Notes: generated from the letters alone by a model not told the origin. Positions 11,555 through 22,610 are shown, numbered from the stretch's first letter. The stretch: DNA of 64,000 bases from Arenicellaceae bacterium (GCA_029246505.1 JAQWNC010000010.1:55227-119226); one strand, 5' to 3'. Made by a program: numbers and translations.

Positions 11555-11571
11555 TGCTAGAAGCTCTAGCA
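11555..11571. terminator. Short hairpin between convergent RDD gene and lptG
   Basis: TGCTAGA-agc-TCTAGCA is a perfect 7-bp inverted repeat in the 45-bp gap between two convergent genes. It has no adjacent T run on the plus strand, so terminator function is only suggested by position. Confidence 0.3.
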
Positions 11572-11584
11572 GCAGACAGCCTAG

Positions 11585-12649
11585 CTAATTTATTCTACGT
11601 AGTAAAAAAATACTAATTATCAGCACCAATAAGGTTGGAAAAATAGCGCCAAACATTGGAGGAATGTCATATAAAAACACAAAGTAGGTAAAGCTTTTAT
11701 TCACCACGAAAAATGCAAGGCCAACCATAATACCAAAAAATAGACTGCGCCCCAGCCCTCCTCCTCTGGTTTGCACAAACACAAATGGGATTGCCAGCAT
11801 GAGCATCACCGCAGTCGTAAACGGAACCATTAATTTTTGCCAAAATACCAATTCATGATTAGTGGTATCTTGCTTATTGGCGCCTAAATGTTCAATGTAT
11901 TGAAATAATTGCCAGGCAGACAATTGCTCCGGTTGAATCAAAAAAACTTGCAAAATAGCCGGATCAACTTCGGTGTTCCAATAAGCTGCCTCAATCACCG
12001 ATGAATCAGAAGACTCTGCAAAAATCTGTGTCCGACTCAAACCTCTAAGCGTCCAACGGTCGTTAATAAACTGTCCTTGCTCCGCACTCGATAGTGCGCG
12101 TAGTCGCCCTACTTCATCAAATTCAAAAATCTTAATATTCAGAAATGAGAGATCAGGAAGAATTTCTGTGATTTTCACATAAGTATCCTCGTCACGCATC
12201 CAGACCCCATAATCAGCCTGCTGACGAAGATTGCCATGCATAGATTCGTTTTTAACATTGAGCGCCTTACCTTCGGTAAAAGGCGTTAGCAGCTCTCCGA
12301 TTGCTAGTGCCCCCACTGCAAAAACGGCGCCAACCTTAAAAACAGAAATTACCAAGCGGTTTATCGATATTCCGGCCGCCCGTATTACCACCAGCTCAGA
12401 ATCCCGAGCCATTGCCGAAAGTGCCAAAATACACCCAAGCAGTACTGCCATCGGGAATACTTCGTAAACCAGTTTCGGAATTGATAAAACAACAACCTGG
12501 ACAACCTGAATTATCCCGTAGTCACCAATTCCCATAACACTTAATTCGTCGATAAAACTAACGAAAGTAAACAATCCGAGTAGCACCGCAAACACAATCA
12601 TGGTTTGCTGCATAACATTACGGCCAATGTAGATATCCAAAATTCTCAT
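11585..12649 (-). CDS. lptG: LPS export ABC transporter permease LptG
   Basis: LptG pairs with LptF and the ATPase LptB to extract lipopolysaccharide from the inner membrane and drive it along the Lpt bridge. The 354-residue protein has the YjgP/YjgQ architecture. Three N-terminal membrane segments occupy about residues 12-120, including the coupling-helix region MARDSELVVIRAAGIS. A periplasmic beta-jellyroll domain covers about 135-265, and three C-terminal membrane segments follow, with MVPFTTAVMLMLAIPFVFVQ. It follows lptF on the minus strand after 94 bp, the conserved order. Confidence 0.95.
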   Translation of the reverse strand: MRILDIYIGRNVMQQTMIVFAVLLGLFTFVSFIDELSVMGIGDYGIIQVVQVVVLSIPKLVYEVFPMAVLLGCILALSAMARDSELVVIRAAGISINRLVISVFKVGAVFAVGALAIGELLTPFTEGKALNVKNESMHGNLRQQADYGVWMRDEDTYVKITEILPDLSFLNIKIFEFDEVGRLRALSSAEQGQFINDRWTLRGLSRTQIFAESSDSSVIEAAYWNTEVDPAILQVFLIQPEQLSAWQLFQYIEHLGANKQDTTNHELVFWQKLMVPFTTAVMLMLAIPFVFVQTRGGGLGRSLFFGIMVGLAFFVVNKSFTYFVFLYDIPPMFGAIFPTLLVLIISIFLLRRIN

Positions 12650-12743
12650 CGGTTACCCACCTGTTTATTATTCGCCGAGTTATTTTTTAAACCAAAGCCG
12701 CTATCTACCGATTGGTCACTCAACAGACTATACGACAACATAC

Positions 12744-13859
12744 TCACTCGGCTTTCAACTGTTTAAGCCGGTCCGCCACATGAAAATCGGACCATAATGG
12801 CAGGTTAAAATTTCGCCGATAAAGAATCACAAGTCCAATTAACGAAAATATTAAATGCACCAACCAGATTGGAGCGCTGCTAGTAAAGTCTCCCTTTTTT
12901 ATAGCAGCAATCATATATCCCAAAATATTGGTATATAATAAATAGACCAAAAATGCGGTTACCATACCACTAGCACGGCCGGTTCGCCCATCAACAAAGC
13001 TCAGGCCCAACGCAAATAGCGTCAGCACCGGAAATACTATTACCTTAGCCATTCGCCAATACCACTCCCCACGAAGAATAGGCTGCTCAGCATACGCAAT
13101 CTCGGCATTCGGTAAGGCCCTTACTGGCAAATAAATTTCGGGGCGGTCTAACGGCTCCATACGCAGAGCATAGGTTTCAAAGTCAATCACCCGATAAGAT
13201 GGAGTGCCAGGCGTACCTTCATATCGTGTTCCATCCTTTAGAACCAAAAACTGATACCCAGTATCAGTATCGAATGTACGGTAAGCGATCGCCGAAACAA
13301 CTACGCCGTCTCGGTTAAAAGAATTCTTATATACAAAAATATTTTCGTAGTAGTTTTTATCCCGGTTAAAACTCTCGACGTAATATACACCGCCGCCCTC
13401 TCGAGTTTCTATGAATCGACCAGGAGTAATTCCTGAAACTTCACTACTATTTCGATATTCGGCTTCGATCGTATAACCTTTCGCCAAAGCCTGTGGGGTT
13501 AGATAAAATGCAAATAGAGCTACAATAGCAGTAACTCCCCCCGCTATGATGCTCGCAGGTTTAATAAACGAAGCAATACCCATGCCAGCACTCGCTAATA
13601 CGGCCATCTCGTTATCCCGGTACCACCGGGCAAACACTATCAGCAACGCTATATAAAACATTAGCGGGATCATTACGTCTAAATAGGCAGTCATTTTTAA
13701 AGCTACCAGAGTAAGCACCGCCTCTACTGGTATCAAACCTTCAGCTGCCTGGTTAAGAAAACCCATCATTCTCACAACCAAAAAAATCGTAATAATGACA
13801 ATAGTTACTGCAATAGCAGTCGTCACTACCTCACGAATAAAAGCTCGATTTATAATCAT
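12744..13859 (-). CDS. lptF: LPS export ABC transporter permease LptF
   Basis: LptF is the partner permease of LptG in the LptB2FG lipopolysaccharide extractor. The 371-residue protein has six membrane segments in two groups of three around a periplasmic domain. The N-terminal part includes RWYRDNEMAVLASAGMGIAS, the conserved stretch that meets the LptB coupling groove. The periplasmic domain contains GVYYVESFNRD. The C-terminal part has VIVFPVLTLFALGLSFV. It is divergent from pepA across 284 bp (13860-14143), an arrangement common in gammaproteobacteria; that gap should carry both promoters, though none was pinned down. Confidence 0.95.
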   Translation of the reverse strand: MIINRAFIREVVTTAIAVTIVIITIFLVVRMMGFLNQAAEGLIPVEAVLTLVALKMTAYLDVMIPLMFYIALLIVFARWYRDNEMAVLASAGMGIASFIKPASIIAGGVTAIVALFAFYLTPQALAKGYTIEAEYRNSSEVSGITPGRFIETREGGGVYYVESFNRDKNYYENIFVYKNSFNRDGVVVSAIAYRTFDTDTGYQFLVLKDGTRYEGTPGTPSYRVIDFETYALRMEPLDRPEIYLPVRALPNAEIAYAEQPILRGEWYWRMAKVIVFPVLTLFALGLSFVDGRTGRASGMVTAFLVYLLYTNILGYMIAAIKKGDFTSSAPIWLVHLIFSLIGLVILYRRNFNLPLWSDFHVADRLKQLKAE

Positions 13860-14143
13860 TTATGACAACGGGCTATTCGCGTGTATTAGAGTAAGTTTTT
13901 CGAAATCGACATTTTCGATATGGGTAAATAATATTCTAGCCATTTACTAATTAGCCGCTATCAGAGCTCGTTAGTTTGAGTATACTTCATGTCAAATCGC
14001 CGTAGATTTTAACTTGGCATTAAGCCTGAACTTAAACGTCAGTTTAACTATAGACAGTTAGCATAGGTTTATACCCAAGTCATTATCCCGGAAGCACTCA
14101 CTATTTTCGAATCAATACCCAGCATAATTTTGGGCGGAGCCGT

Positions 14144-15637
14144 ATGAAAACCACTGTAAGCCTTTTAGAAGTAGCCCTGAAGCCAGCAGCATGCCACATA
14201 ATCTTTCTTAATTCCGACAAAACACTCGGCTCGGAAGCCAAGGGCTTTGACCAAAAACTAAATGGTAGTCTCTCAACCTTATTTAAAAGTGGCGCTTTGA
14301 CCAATAAAATCGGGCGCTTAACGATAATTCCCGCTCTAGGTAATCAAAATACTCGACTGATATTGGTATACGTAGGTAAAAGCTCCAATAACAGTGTTGC
14401 TGCGTTTAAAAAACTCGCAACATCAATTGCAGGTAAACTAAAAAGTTCTTCAATAGGTTCAGTTGATATTTCTTTGGTCGGTATTTCGGCTTGTGGGATC
14501 AGTTTCGAATCACTGAGTCGCCATATAATTGAAGCAATAGGCGACGAACGCTATCGAGTTGCGCAGCAACCTGCTCCAGCAGATGCACCGTCTAAGCAAA
14601 AATTACTTAGTATTCGCTTTTTAGTCAATACCAAGGCACAGGTAAAACAGACCAAGTTAGGCTGCCAATCTGGCCAAGCAATAAGTAACGGTAAAGATCT
14701 TGCGAGAAACTTGGGCGACCTTCCCGGAAATATCTGTACTCCAAGTTACCTTGCCAAGCAAGCTCGCGCACTCGGGCGAAGCCACAAACTAAAAGTTGAT
14801 GTGTTATCAGAATCTGACATGAAAAAACTGGGAATGAACTCACTACTCTCGGTCAGTCGTGGCAGCAGACAACCAGCCAAACTGATAGTTATGCATTATA
14901 GCGGAGCCAAATCGAAAACGGAGCAGCCCTACATTTTAGTTGGTAAAGGCCTAACATTTGATGCGGGGGGCATTTCAATAAAGCCCTCGGCCGGAATGGA
15001 TGAAATGAAATATGATATGTGTGGCGCTGCCAGTGTCTTTGGTGCCCTGCAGGCTGTTTCTGAAATGGGATTAGAAATAAATGTAATTGGCATAGTGCCA
15101 AGTTCAGAAAACCTTCCAGACGGGGATGCGAATAAGCCCGGAGATATTGTTAAAAGCATGTCTGGCCAGACAATAGAAATATTGAATACTGATGCCGAGG
15201 GTCGTCTTATTTTGTGTGATGCATTAACGTATAGCAAACGATTCAAGCCTAAAACAGTTATCGATATCGCCACGTTGACTGGTGCGGTTATTGTTGCACT
15301 CGGTTCTCATGCAAGCGGGGTGATGGGTAACGATCAAGATCTAGTTAACGACATTATTAACGCCGGCGAAACCAGTCAGGACCGGGCCTGGCAACTTCCC
15401 TTATGGGATGACTACCAAAAGCAATTAGACAGCAATTTTGCCGATATCGCCAACATCGGTGGGCGCGCCGCAGGCACCATTACTGCAGGCTGCTTTTTGT
15501 CACGCTTCACCGAGGACTTAACATGGGCTCACCTAGACATTGCGGGCACAGCTTGGCGCAGTGGCGGAAAGCAGAAGGGGGCTACCGGCCGAGCCGTACC
15601 AATATTGACCCAGTACTTGATCGACCGGACCAACTAA
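14144..15637 (+). CDS. pepA: Leucyl aminopeptidase (M17)
   Basis: PepA removes N-terminal residues from peptides using two metal ions. Some gammaproteobacterial PepA proteins also bind DNA. The 497-residue protein has a variable N-terminal domain and the M17 catalytic domain. The latter shows LVGKGLTFDAGGISIKP, with the metal and Lys ligands, the signature NTDAEGRLIL, and IDIATLTGA. Length matches the family. It is followed after 7 bp by holC, as in many relatives. Confidence 0.96.
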   Translation: MKTTVSLLEVALKPAACHIIFLNSDKTLGSEAKGFDQKLNGSLSTLFKSGALTNKIGRLTIIPALGNQNTRLILVYVGKSSNNSVAAFKKLATSIAGKLKSSSIGSVDISLVGISACGISFESLSRHIIEAIGDERYRVAQQPAPADAPSKQKLLSIRFLVNTKAQVKQTKLGCQSGQAISNGKDLARNLGDLPGNICTPSYLAKQARALGRSHKLKVDVLSESDMKKLGMNSLLSVSRGSRQPAKLIVMHYSGAKSKTEQPYILVGKGLTFDAGGISIKPSAGMDEMKYDMCGAASVFGALQAVSEMGLEINVIGIVPSSENLPDGDANKPGDIVKSMSGQTIEILNTDAEGRLILCDALTYSKRFKPKTVIDIATLTGAVIVALGSHASGVMGNDQDLVNDIINAGETSQDRAWQLPLWDDYQKQLDSNFADIANIGGRAAGTITAGCFLSRFTEDLTWAHLDIAGTAWRSGGKQKGATGRAVPILTQYLIDRTN

Positions 15638-15644
15638 ATTAGCC

Positions 15645-16100
15645 GTGACCGAACAAGTTGACTTTTATTTACTGGAAGCGCCTGTTTCAAATGGCAAACT
15701 AAAACTTGCCTGCAGGCTTACTAACAAACTTACAAATACGGGTAAGCGGATCCTACTGGTATGTGAAGACACGCAACAAATAGACAAACTCGATAGCTTA
15801 CTCTGGCAGTTTAGCGATACTTCGTTTATCCCTCATCAGAAAGTAGATAAGGAAAACCTAATAGATATTCAGCAATACATGGTGCACTTATTGGAGTCTG
15901 AAAATTTGATGCACGCTGGCGGTGAATTGTTTGATGTTATTGTTAATCTTAGTAGCGAATTACTGCCGGATAACCCACCAGTATCTAGACGGGCAGAATT
16001 GGTTGATTATGATGAATTAGACAAACAGGCCGCAAGAATTCGATATAAACACTATCGTGATGCCGGCATCACTACTAAAATGCACGCAATAACCCTATAA
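15645..16100 (+). CDS. holC: DNA polymerase III subunit chi
   Basis: Chi joins the clamp-loader psi subunit to single-stranded-DNA-binding protein. The 151-residue protein begins at a GTG 7 bp after pepA. It shows VDFYLLEAPVSNGKLKLACR and RILLVCEDTQQIDKLDSLLW, the latter a conserved chi pattern where the family usually ends in W-F. FIPHQ and FDVIVNLS follow. Length is typical. The gene order pepA-holC is conserved; valS, which usually follows shortly, is displaced by the molybdenum hydroxylase pair. Confidence 0.92.
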   Translation: MTEQVDFYLLEAPVSNGKLKLACRLTNKLTNTGKRILLVCEDTQQIDKLDSLLWQFSDTSFIPHQKVDKENLIDIQQYMVHLLESENLMHAGGELFDVIVNLSSELLPDNPPVSRRAELVDYDELDKQAARIRYKHYRDAGITTKMHAITL

Positions 16101-16158
16101 CCTATACTTTAGTAATAATAAGCCCTCGAGAAGAATCTTCAGTTAAAAGTAAATACTT

Positions 16159-16592
16159 ATGATGGCCAAAGAAAACCCATCAAACAAACTGCAAGATCAT
16201 TTGCTAACACTTCAGAGATTACTAGAATAGTCTGAGCTTTGAACCGGCTTAGACCACGAAAATAAAGAAGAAATGCTCGCGTAAATAGAAGCTCTATCTG
16301 AATCTGTTGAACAACCCTCGATCTACACAATCGATGATTCCAGTGCTTCCCTTGTAGAGGATAATGCTAACACTGACCCGAGATCTGTTGATCGTGCGCA
16401 CCGATTCTAATGGATAAAATTGAAAGCGGAGATGCGGACACAAACGATAAAAGCCGAAGCACTCAAACTAGCAAGCGTTCTCGCTCACAACCCAGATATC
16501 AAACATCTACTGACTTAGCCATCAACACTCTTGATACATTAGCTGAGATTAGCCCCCACATCACATTACCGGCCAAGGGCAGCAATGCTTAG
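16159..16592 (+). pseudogene. Broken DUF4404-like gene
   Basis: From the ATG at 16159 the frame gives NKLQDHLLTLQRLLE, TAG, SEL, TGA, then TGLDHENKEEMLA, TAA, IEALSESVEQPSIY, which resembles the short helical N-terminus of DUF4404 proteins. Later, NPDIKHLLT followed by a one-base shift into DLAINTLDTLAEI recalls the conserved C-terminus. At least four nonsense codons and one frameshift are needed. The short open frame at 16410-16592 is a fragment of it. Position between holC and valS fits an ORF seen there in other gammaproteobacteria; the family call is tentative. Confidence 0.45.
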
Positions 16593-16626
16593 GTGAAACC
16601 CTCTGCTGCACTGGCAAAACGATTAG

Positions 16627-16649
16627 GAAAAAGGGTTTTAAAAAACCCT
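16627..16649 (-). terminator. Rho-independent terminator of the molybdenum hydroxylase operon
   Basis: AGGGTTTT at 16632-16639 pairs with AAAACCCT at 16642-16649 around a 2-base core, and on the minus strand it is followed by a T run (A run at 16627-16631). It lies about 40 bp beyond the stop of the large subunit gene. Confidence 0.7.
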
Positions 16650-16686
16650 AACTAAAACCTTCAAAAAACGCCAGCAAAAACTTTTT

Positions 16687-19050
16687 TTAGCCCCAACTCA
16701 AATCGTGCTTACTGAATGGTAGGTCCCTAAAGCGCTTACCTGTAATTTGAAATATTGCATCACTAATTCCGGACTGAACCGAGGTAGCTCTGTCATGCCC
16801 CATACCTCGCATCCAATGCCCCGTTTTAAAGAATTGTATGTTGATCTCGGGTGGATCTTCCTTAATCTGCGATATGGAGAACCGGTCAAAATTATTTTCG
16901 ACAATGCGCCCCTCAAGGACAGTGTTTGCCTGGTGCATCGCATCATTATAGAACCAAATAATTTGCCCTTCAATCTGCTTCTTGACAGATAAGGGGTTGA
17001 TTAAACTAAAACCCTGATCCAGCGCAACATCAACCCGCTCGAGCCTTACCAGACCTTCCTGACTAACCGAAACCGTATGCACCATAGCGCTAATAGTCGC
17101 CGTTCCACTCGCCTCGGCACCCTTTTCTTCGAGTGCTATGGCACGGGCTGTACCTGCTGGCAAAGGAGTACCCCAGCCCGACATCTCAGCGACCAAATCC
17201 AACGCCCTAATCATATCGTCTCGATGCGGTAGGTTCGTTCTAGTTATCAATTCGCGCCGATACAGATACGGGTCTTTTCCAGCTGCTCGCGCTAACTCAT
17301 CTATAAAGGTTTCACGATAAAACTCGTGCGCAGCCTGGCCCACCCCTCGGCGCGTACCGCACGGAATATGAAAATTTGTAGTGTGATTAGAAAATCGATA
17401 ATTAGGTGCATAGTAGCGAGAAGCTGTAGCAAAGGAGGATGTCGGGCCGAACCCGTCATCTTGCATGCCCGTGCGCACTTCGAGCGAAACTGGCCAGCCG
17501 TCAGCATCCAGCCCCGCCCGTAATCTAGCAACTCCCATTGCACGGTAAGTGGTACCAACAAAGTCTTCTTCACGAGTCCACAAAAGATGTATTGGTGTAC
17601 CGCGATTGGCATTGGCTATCATAATTGCCTGTTCCGCCTGAGGACCGTTACCGTTCCGGCCAAAACCACCGCCCAAATGGCAAAGGTGGATATAGACCCC
17701 CTCCTCCGGTATTCCAGTTATTACAGAGGCACTGCGACGAGTTTCCTGAGGACTCTGATCGCCGATCCAAACATCAACTCTTTCATCGGTAACCAGTACA
17801 GTAGCATTGCCTGGTTCCATACGCGCACGCGGTAAATAAGGTGTCGAATACTCCGCTTCCACCGTCTGACTAGCACCTAGAATCGCCGTCTCCACATCAC
17901 CCTCATCCACCTGAATACTGCCGGACTCATTCAGCAAAGACACTAGTTTTCGATGCATGTCCGCGGTATTGGCCGTTGCGTTTTCAGATGGGATATCCCA
18001 CTCTACCGGCATTTCATCAAGTGCTGTCTTGGCCTGGTACCAGTGATCTGCGATAACGGCAACCGCTCCGCTAAATTGCCGACCCCGAAGCAATGACGGA
18101 TCAGGAATCGGTAACTGAACGGCAGAATTCACACCAGGCAGGTCACGAATCGTATCAAAATCGTAACTCTTAACATCACCTCCATAGACCGGGCAAGCCC
18201 TGAGCGCTGCCCACTTCATGCCAGGCAAACGAACATCAATTCCATAAACCACTTGACCCGTTACTTTTGCGGGTACGTCAATATTTTTCTGCTCGGTCCC
18301 CATCAAGGTCCATTCATTCGGAGGTTTGATACCGATAGTCTCAGGATTTGGATGCGGAGTTTCAGCCGCTAAATGAGTAATTTTTCCGAAGGTGGTACTG
18401 CGACCGCTCTCCTCATGCTTGATAACGCTATCTTTTGCCGTCAACTCAGCTGTCGGCACGCTCCACAAAGCTGCCGCCGCAAGCAATAATCGTTCGCGAA
18501 TTTCTGCACCCGCAAGTTGTAGGTAGTAACGACCGTCGCGTACCGACGAAGCTTCATTGGTTCGCATCCGTCGGTAAAGACTGTCTGGAATGCCACGCAC
18601 CGGTTCACGACCTCGAAACAGTGGTTCACCACCACCGATAGGATCGAAAGCACCATCGCCCATGACATTAAGTGTCCATTCTGGTGCGGACTCCCGTACA
18701 TCCCGGTTAACAGAAGCGTATTGCGGCCGAACTTTACTCCAGTCGCACTGCAGCTCCTCGCATACCATCATAGCGTTTGACGTCCAAACTCCTTGGCCAA
18801 GCTCGGTCTGGGCGATGCGCACAATTACCGTGTCATCCGGCTCGATCACAACCCAGGCATTTAGCTCCGGCACTTCCGGTTCCTCATACCAAGTTGCTCC
18901 AGAATTCTCAGCAGCATTAGCGCGTTTCTGAGGCACCCAAAAACCTAGCACCAAAGCACCGGTAGCGGCCCCGGCAATAGCCAAAAACTCACGCCGATCA
19001 ATAGCAACGTTATCTTTCTGATTCTTGTCTAATTTCAACTTGCTCATCAA
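16687..19050 (-). CDS. Molybdopterin-dependent dehydrogenase large subunit (IorB-like, xanthine oxidase family)
   Basis: The 787-residue protein resembles the large subunit of isoquinoline 1-oxidoreductase/aldehyde-oxidase type enzymes, which hydroxylate N-heterocycles or aldehydes using a molybdenum cofactor. Its N-terminus carries a twin-arginine signal, DRREFLAIAGAATGALVLGF, so it is probably exported folded to the periplasm. Cofactor-binding motifs include LGGGFGRNGNGPQAEQAI near residue 455 and GTRRGVGQAAHEFYRE. The Glu in ALEEKGAEASGT lies where the active-site glutamate region is expected, but I could not confirm it. It starts 10 bp after the 2Fe-2S subunit gene. The true substrate is unknown. 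Confidence 0.88.
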   Translation of the reverse strand: MMSKLKLDKNQKDNVAIDRREFLAIAGAATGALVLGFWVPQKRANAAENSGATWYEEPEVPELNAWVVIEPDDTVIVRIAQTELGQGVWTSNAMMVCEELQCDWSKVRPQYASVNRDVRESAPEWTLNVMGDGAFDPIGGGEPLFRGREPVRGIPDSLYRRMRTNEASSVRDGRYYLQLAGAEIRERLLLAAAALWSVPTAELTAKDSVIKHEESGRSTTFGKITHLAAETPHPNPETIGIKPPNEWTLMGTEQKNIDVPAKVTGQVVYGIDVRLPGMKWAALRACPVYGGDVKSYDFDTIRDLPGVNSAVQLPIPDPSLLRGRQFSGAVAVIADHWYQAKTALDEMPVEWDIPSENATANTADMHRKLVSLLNESGSIQVDEGDVETAILGASQTVEAEYSTPYLPRARMEPGNATVLVTDERVDVWIGDQSPQETRRSASVITGIPEEGVYIHLCHLGGGFGRNGNGPQAEQAIMIANANRGTPIHLLWTREEDFVGTTYRAMGVARLRAGLDADGWPVSLEVRTGMQDDGFGPTSSFATASRYYAPNYRFSNHTTNFHIPCGTRRGVGQAAHEFYRETFIDELARAAGKDPYLYRRELITRTNLPHRDDMIRALDLVAEMSGWGTPLPAGTARAIALEEKGAEASGTATISAMVHTVSVSQEGLVRLERVDVALDQGFSLINPLSVKKQIEGQIIWFYNDAMHQANTVLEGRIVENNFDRFSISQIKEDPPEINIQFFKTGHWMRGMGHDRATSVQSGISDAIFQITGKRFRDLPFSKHDLSWG

Positions 19051-19060
19051 TTCATACCCC

Positions 19061-19540
19061 TCAAGCCTTCATCAGTTCTGCGGCCCGGTGGATAGCCTCG
19101 CGAACGCGGTGATATGTACTGCATCGACATATATTGGTTATCTCGGCATCGATCTCGGCATCCGTTGGGTCAGGGGTTTTCTTGAGAAGCGCCAGCGAGC
19201 TCATTATCATTCCCGATTGACAATAACCGCATTGCGGCACATCAAACTCTTTCCATGCAATTTGAATAGGATGATCACCCGCTAACGAGAGCCCTTCTAT
19301 AGTAGTAACCGACTTGCCGACTGCTACTGACGCTGGTACGCGGCAGGAGCGAAACGGGAGCCCATCAAGATGAACGGTGCACGCACCACATTGGGCAATA
19401 CCGCAGCTAAATTTAGTACCAGTCAACCCGAGTTGATCACGGATCACCCATAACAATGGTGTCTGGGGGTCAGCCTCAACCGAATACGCGTTTCCGTTCA
19501 CTTCAAGATCAAACGCCATGCAACTACTCCAACTCTGCAA
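19061..19540 (-). CDS. 2Fe-2S small subunit of molybdenum hydroxylase (IorA-like)
   Basis: The 159-residue protein carries the two 2Fe-2S centres that take electrons from the molybdenum subunit encoded just downstream. The plant-ferredoxin-type N-terminal cluster motif is [17 protein letters not shown] with a further Cys in RSC. The C-terminal cluster uses [11 protein letters not shown] and [15 protein letters not shown]. It has no signal peptide and presumably travels with its Tat-bearing partner. The pair forms a minus-strand operon lying between holC and valS. No cytochrome or maturation gene of the XdhC type is adjacent. Confidence 0.9.
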   Translation of the reverse strand: MQSWSSCMAFDLEVNGNAYSVEADPQTPLLWVIRDQLGLTGTKFSCGIAQCGACTVHLDGLPFRSCRVPASVAVGKSVTTIEGLSLAGDHPIQIAWKEFDVPQCGYCQSGMIMSSLALLKKTPDPTDAEIDAEITNICRCSTYHRVREAIHRAAELMKA

Positions 19541-19788
19541 ATCAATTTAGAGAATCTACTACAACACTCATCGAACAGCTACCTCATACAGCACGGCCAA
19601 CTCGTGGGGCGTAATTGTTGCGGTTCTGCAGAAAATTACTAGCTCGTTAACTGGTAATTTGCTAAAGCTCGTAGGAATTTATCAATCTGTCACTTTGGTT
19701 ACTGAAGTCTGTAGATAAAGCTCACCCACTACACTTAATCGTCACGTATAATCGCGCACTGGATCGATTCACGAGTATTTACACAGGC

Positions 19789-22584
19789 ATGAGCCAGTCC
19801 CTCGACAAACAATACCAACCTAGCGAGATAGAACAAAGTATCTACCAGCGCTGGGAAAGCGAAGGTTATTTTGCTACAGGCAAAAAAAGCCCAAAAGATA
19901 CCGATATCCACGATGGATACTGCATCGTTATTCCACCTCCCAATGTGACCGGCAGCCTGCACATGGGTCATGCATTCCAGGACACGATCATGGATTTGCT
20001 CACTCGCTATCACCGCATGAGCGGCGAACCTACCTTGTGGCAAGCTGGTAGTGACCATGCTGGTATCGCCACCCAAATGGTGGTCGAACGAAAGTTAGCT
20101 GCCGAAAAGATTTCTCGACATGATTTAGGTAGAGAAAAGTTCATAGAAAAAGTTTGGCAATGGAAAGAAGAGTCTGGCGGTAATATCACTTGCCAGCTCC
20201 GACGCATGGGTTCTTCACTGGATTGGTCGCGCGAGCGCTTCACCATGGATGAGGGATTATCGGATGCCGTCACCCAAGTTTTTGTATCGCTGTATCAAGA
20301 GGGACTCATTTATCGCGGCAAGCGTTTGGTAAATTGGGACCCGGTACTAAACACCGCAGTATCAGATTTGGAGGTTGTATCAGAAGAAGAGGACGGTCAC
20401 TTATGGAATCTCAAATACCCTCTGGCGGATGACCCAACTCAATTTATGGTAGTGGCCACTACCCGTCCGGAAACCATGCTGGGGGATTCTGCAGTAGCCG
20501 TTCACCCCGACGATGAGCGCTATCAGCATCTAATTGGCAAGCAGATCAGGTTACCGCTCATCGATCGTAAAATCTCGGTTATTGCTGACGAATATGTGGA
20601 CCCGGAATTTGGTTCAGGTTGCGTGAAAATAACTCCCGCCCACGACTTTAACGATAATGAACTTGGTAGTCGCCACAACCTTCCACTAATCAATATTATG
20701 TCACTTGATGCCAGTATTGATTTGCAAGGCTCAAAATATCACGCGATGGATCGATACATAGCACGCAAACAAATTGTCGCTGACCTTGATGCAGCAGGGC
20801 TTCTTGATTCAATTACACCCCACAAGTTAATGGTTCCGCGCGGCGACCGCACCAATGCTGTGATCGAACCCTTATTGACCGACCAATGGTTTGTAAAAAT
20901 ACAACCTCTTGCGGATCCCGCTATTGAAGCAGTAAAAAATGGTGATATCAAATTTATACCGGAAAGCTGGAGTAATACTTACTTCGACTGGATGAATAAT
21001 ATCCAGGATTGGTGTGTATCCCGACAGATTTGGTGGGGCCACCGTATACCTGCATGGTACGACGACGCAGGAAATATCTTCGTTGCCAAAACTGAAGCTG
21101 AAGCGCGAGAACAAGCAGGGCCAGACACAAAACTGACTCAAGACAACGATGTACTGGATACGTGGTTCTCCTCTGCGTTATGGCCATTTTCAACTCTTGG
21201 ATGGCCGGAAAAAACCGAAGAGCTGGATCTTTATTACCCGACATCGGTGCTGGTTACAGGATTCGATATCATTTTCTTTTGGGTCGCCCGCATGATCATG
21301 ATGGGCCTAAAATTTACCGGTAAAGTGCCGTTTAAAGAAGTTTATATCCACGGCTTGGTTCGCGATCAAGAAGGTCAAAAAATGTCCAAATCCAAGGGCA
21401 ATGTATTAGACCCGTTAGATCTCATAGATGGCATTGATCTCGAGGCCCTTGTAAGTAAACGCACCACCGGGCTAATGCAGCCAGAAATGACAGAAAAAAT
21501 TGAGAAATCTACCCGAAAGCAATTCCCCGATGGGCTGCCGGCATTTGGTACAGATGCACTTCGTTTTACCTTTGCCTCGCAAGCAACTTTAGGACGCGAT
21601 ATTCGCTTTGACCTCGGCCGCGTAGAAGGCTACCGAAACTTTTGTAATAAATTGTGGAACGCAGCTCGCTTCGTCCTAATGAATACAGAAGGGCAAGATT
21701 GCGGGCAACATGATGAACCTTATGAGTTACGGGCGGCTGATGAGTGGTTAATCGATCGATTGCAACAAGTCGAAATAGAAGCGGCCCAGCATATTGAGTC
21801 GTACCGTTTCGACCAACTCGCCAAGGTACTATACAGCTTTGTATGGGACGAATACTGCAGTTGGTACCTGGAAATGGCAAAGGTAATGCTAGCCAGCAAA
21901 ACCGCAAGCGAACAGCAACTGCGTGGTACCCGACGCACTCTGGTTAGAGTGCTTGAAACCTTGCTTAGACTATTACACCCGGTTACGCCGTATATTACCG
22001 AACGTATTTGGCAGGACGTAAAACTGCTTGCCGCTGCACAAGGCGACACCATAATGCTACAACCTTATCCGGTCTCTAACGATAGCTGTCGTTATGCAGA
22101 TTCAAACGTGGAAATTGAATGGGTTAAGTCGGTGATTTCGGCAGTACGTAACATTCGAGGCGAAATGAATATCGAGCCATCTAAAAAGTTTCCGGTGCTT
22201 TTATCTGGGCTGACACCAGAACTGAGTAGCTACGTAGAAGCAAATCGCTCTTTATTACTGCGGCTTGCAAATATGGAATCGATCGACTCTATATCCAAAG
22301 GGTCAGATGTACCAGACTCAGCCACTGCTCTAGTAGGCGATGTCCAGGTCCTAATACCGCTAGGCTCTTTAATCGACAAGCAAGCTGAGTTGGTCCGGCT
22401 TAACAAGGAGAGCGAACGGCTTATGGGTGATATTAAACGCGTCGAAGGCAAATTATCCAATGCAGGCTTTGTAGATAAAGCACCCCAAGCGGTGGTCGAT
22501 AAAGAACATGAAAAACTTAAGGATGCTAAGTCTCAGCTGGAAGTACTGATGCAGCAAACAAATAAAATTCAAGCGATCGACTGA
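19789..22584 (+). CDS. valS: Valyl-tRNA synthetase
   Basis: ValS charges tRNA-Val and edits misactivated threonine. The 931-residue class I enzyme shows the HIGH-type motif HMGH at residues 58-61, an editing domain with [17 protein letters not shown], and [10 protein letters not shown] near residue 531 as the KMSKS loop. An anticodon-binding domain and a C-terminal coiled coil (roughly 870-930, rich in Lys, Glu and Leu) follow. Length is typical. The ATG start MSQSLDKQY matches homologues. It is convergent with rsmE. Confidence 0.97.
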   Translation: MSQSLDKQYQPSEIEQSIYQRWESEGYFATGKKSPKDTDIHDGYCIVIPPPNVTGSLHMGHAFQDTIMDLLTRYHRMSGEPTLWQAGSDHAGIATQMVVERKLAAEKISRHDLGREKFIEKVWQWKEESGGNITCQLRRMGSSLDWSRERFTMDEGLSDAVTQVFVSLYQEGLIYRGKRLVNWDPVLNTAVSDLEVVSEEEDGHLWNLKYPLADDPTQFMVVATTRPETMLGDSAVAVHPDDERYQHLIGKQIRLPLIDRKISVIADEYVDPEFGSGCVKITPAHDFNDNELGSRHNLPLINIMSLDASIDLQGSKYHAMDRYIARKQIVADLDAAGLLDSITPHKLMVPRGDRTNAVIEPLLTDQWFVKIQPLADPAIEAVKNGDIKFIPESWSNTYFDWMNNIQDWCVSRQIWWGHRIPAWYDDAGNIFVAKTEAEAREQAGPDTKLTQDNDVLDTWFSSALWPFSTLGWPEKTEELDLYYPTSVLVTGFDIIFFWVARMIMMGLKFTGKVPFKEVYIHGLVRDQEGQKMSKSKGNVLDPLDLIDGIDLEALVSKRTTGLMQPEMTEKIEKSTRKQFPDGLPAFGTDALRFTFASQATLGRDIRFDLGRVEGYRNFCNKLWNAARFVLMNTEGQDCGQHDEPYELRAADEWLIDRLQQVEIEAAQHIESYRFDQLAKVLYSFVWDEYCSWYLEMAKVMLASKTASEQQLRGTRRTLVRVLETLLRLLHPVTPYITERIWQDVKLLAAAQGDTIMLQPYPVSNDSCRYADSNVEIEWVKSVISAVRNIRGEMNIEPSKKFPVLLSGLTPELSSYVEANRSLLLRLANMESIDSISKGSDVPDSATALVGDVQVLIPLGSLIDKQAELVRLNKESERLMGDIKRVEGKLSNAGFVDKAPQAVVDKEHEKLKDAKSQLEVLMQQTNKIQAID

Positions 22585-22610
22585 AATACTAAACTAAGGT
22601 TTTAATTTAT

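Noticed and set aside
16410..16592. Independent 60-residue gene after holC
   Set aside because: It is an out-of-frame fragment of the DUF4404-like pseudogene; only its last 25 codons look coding.
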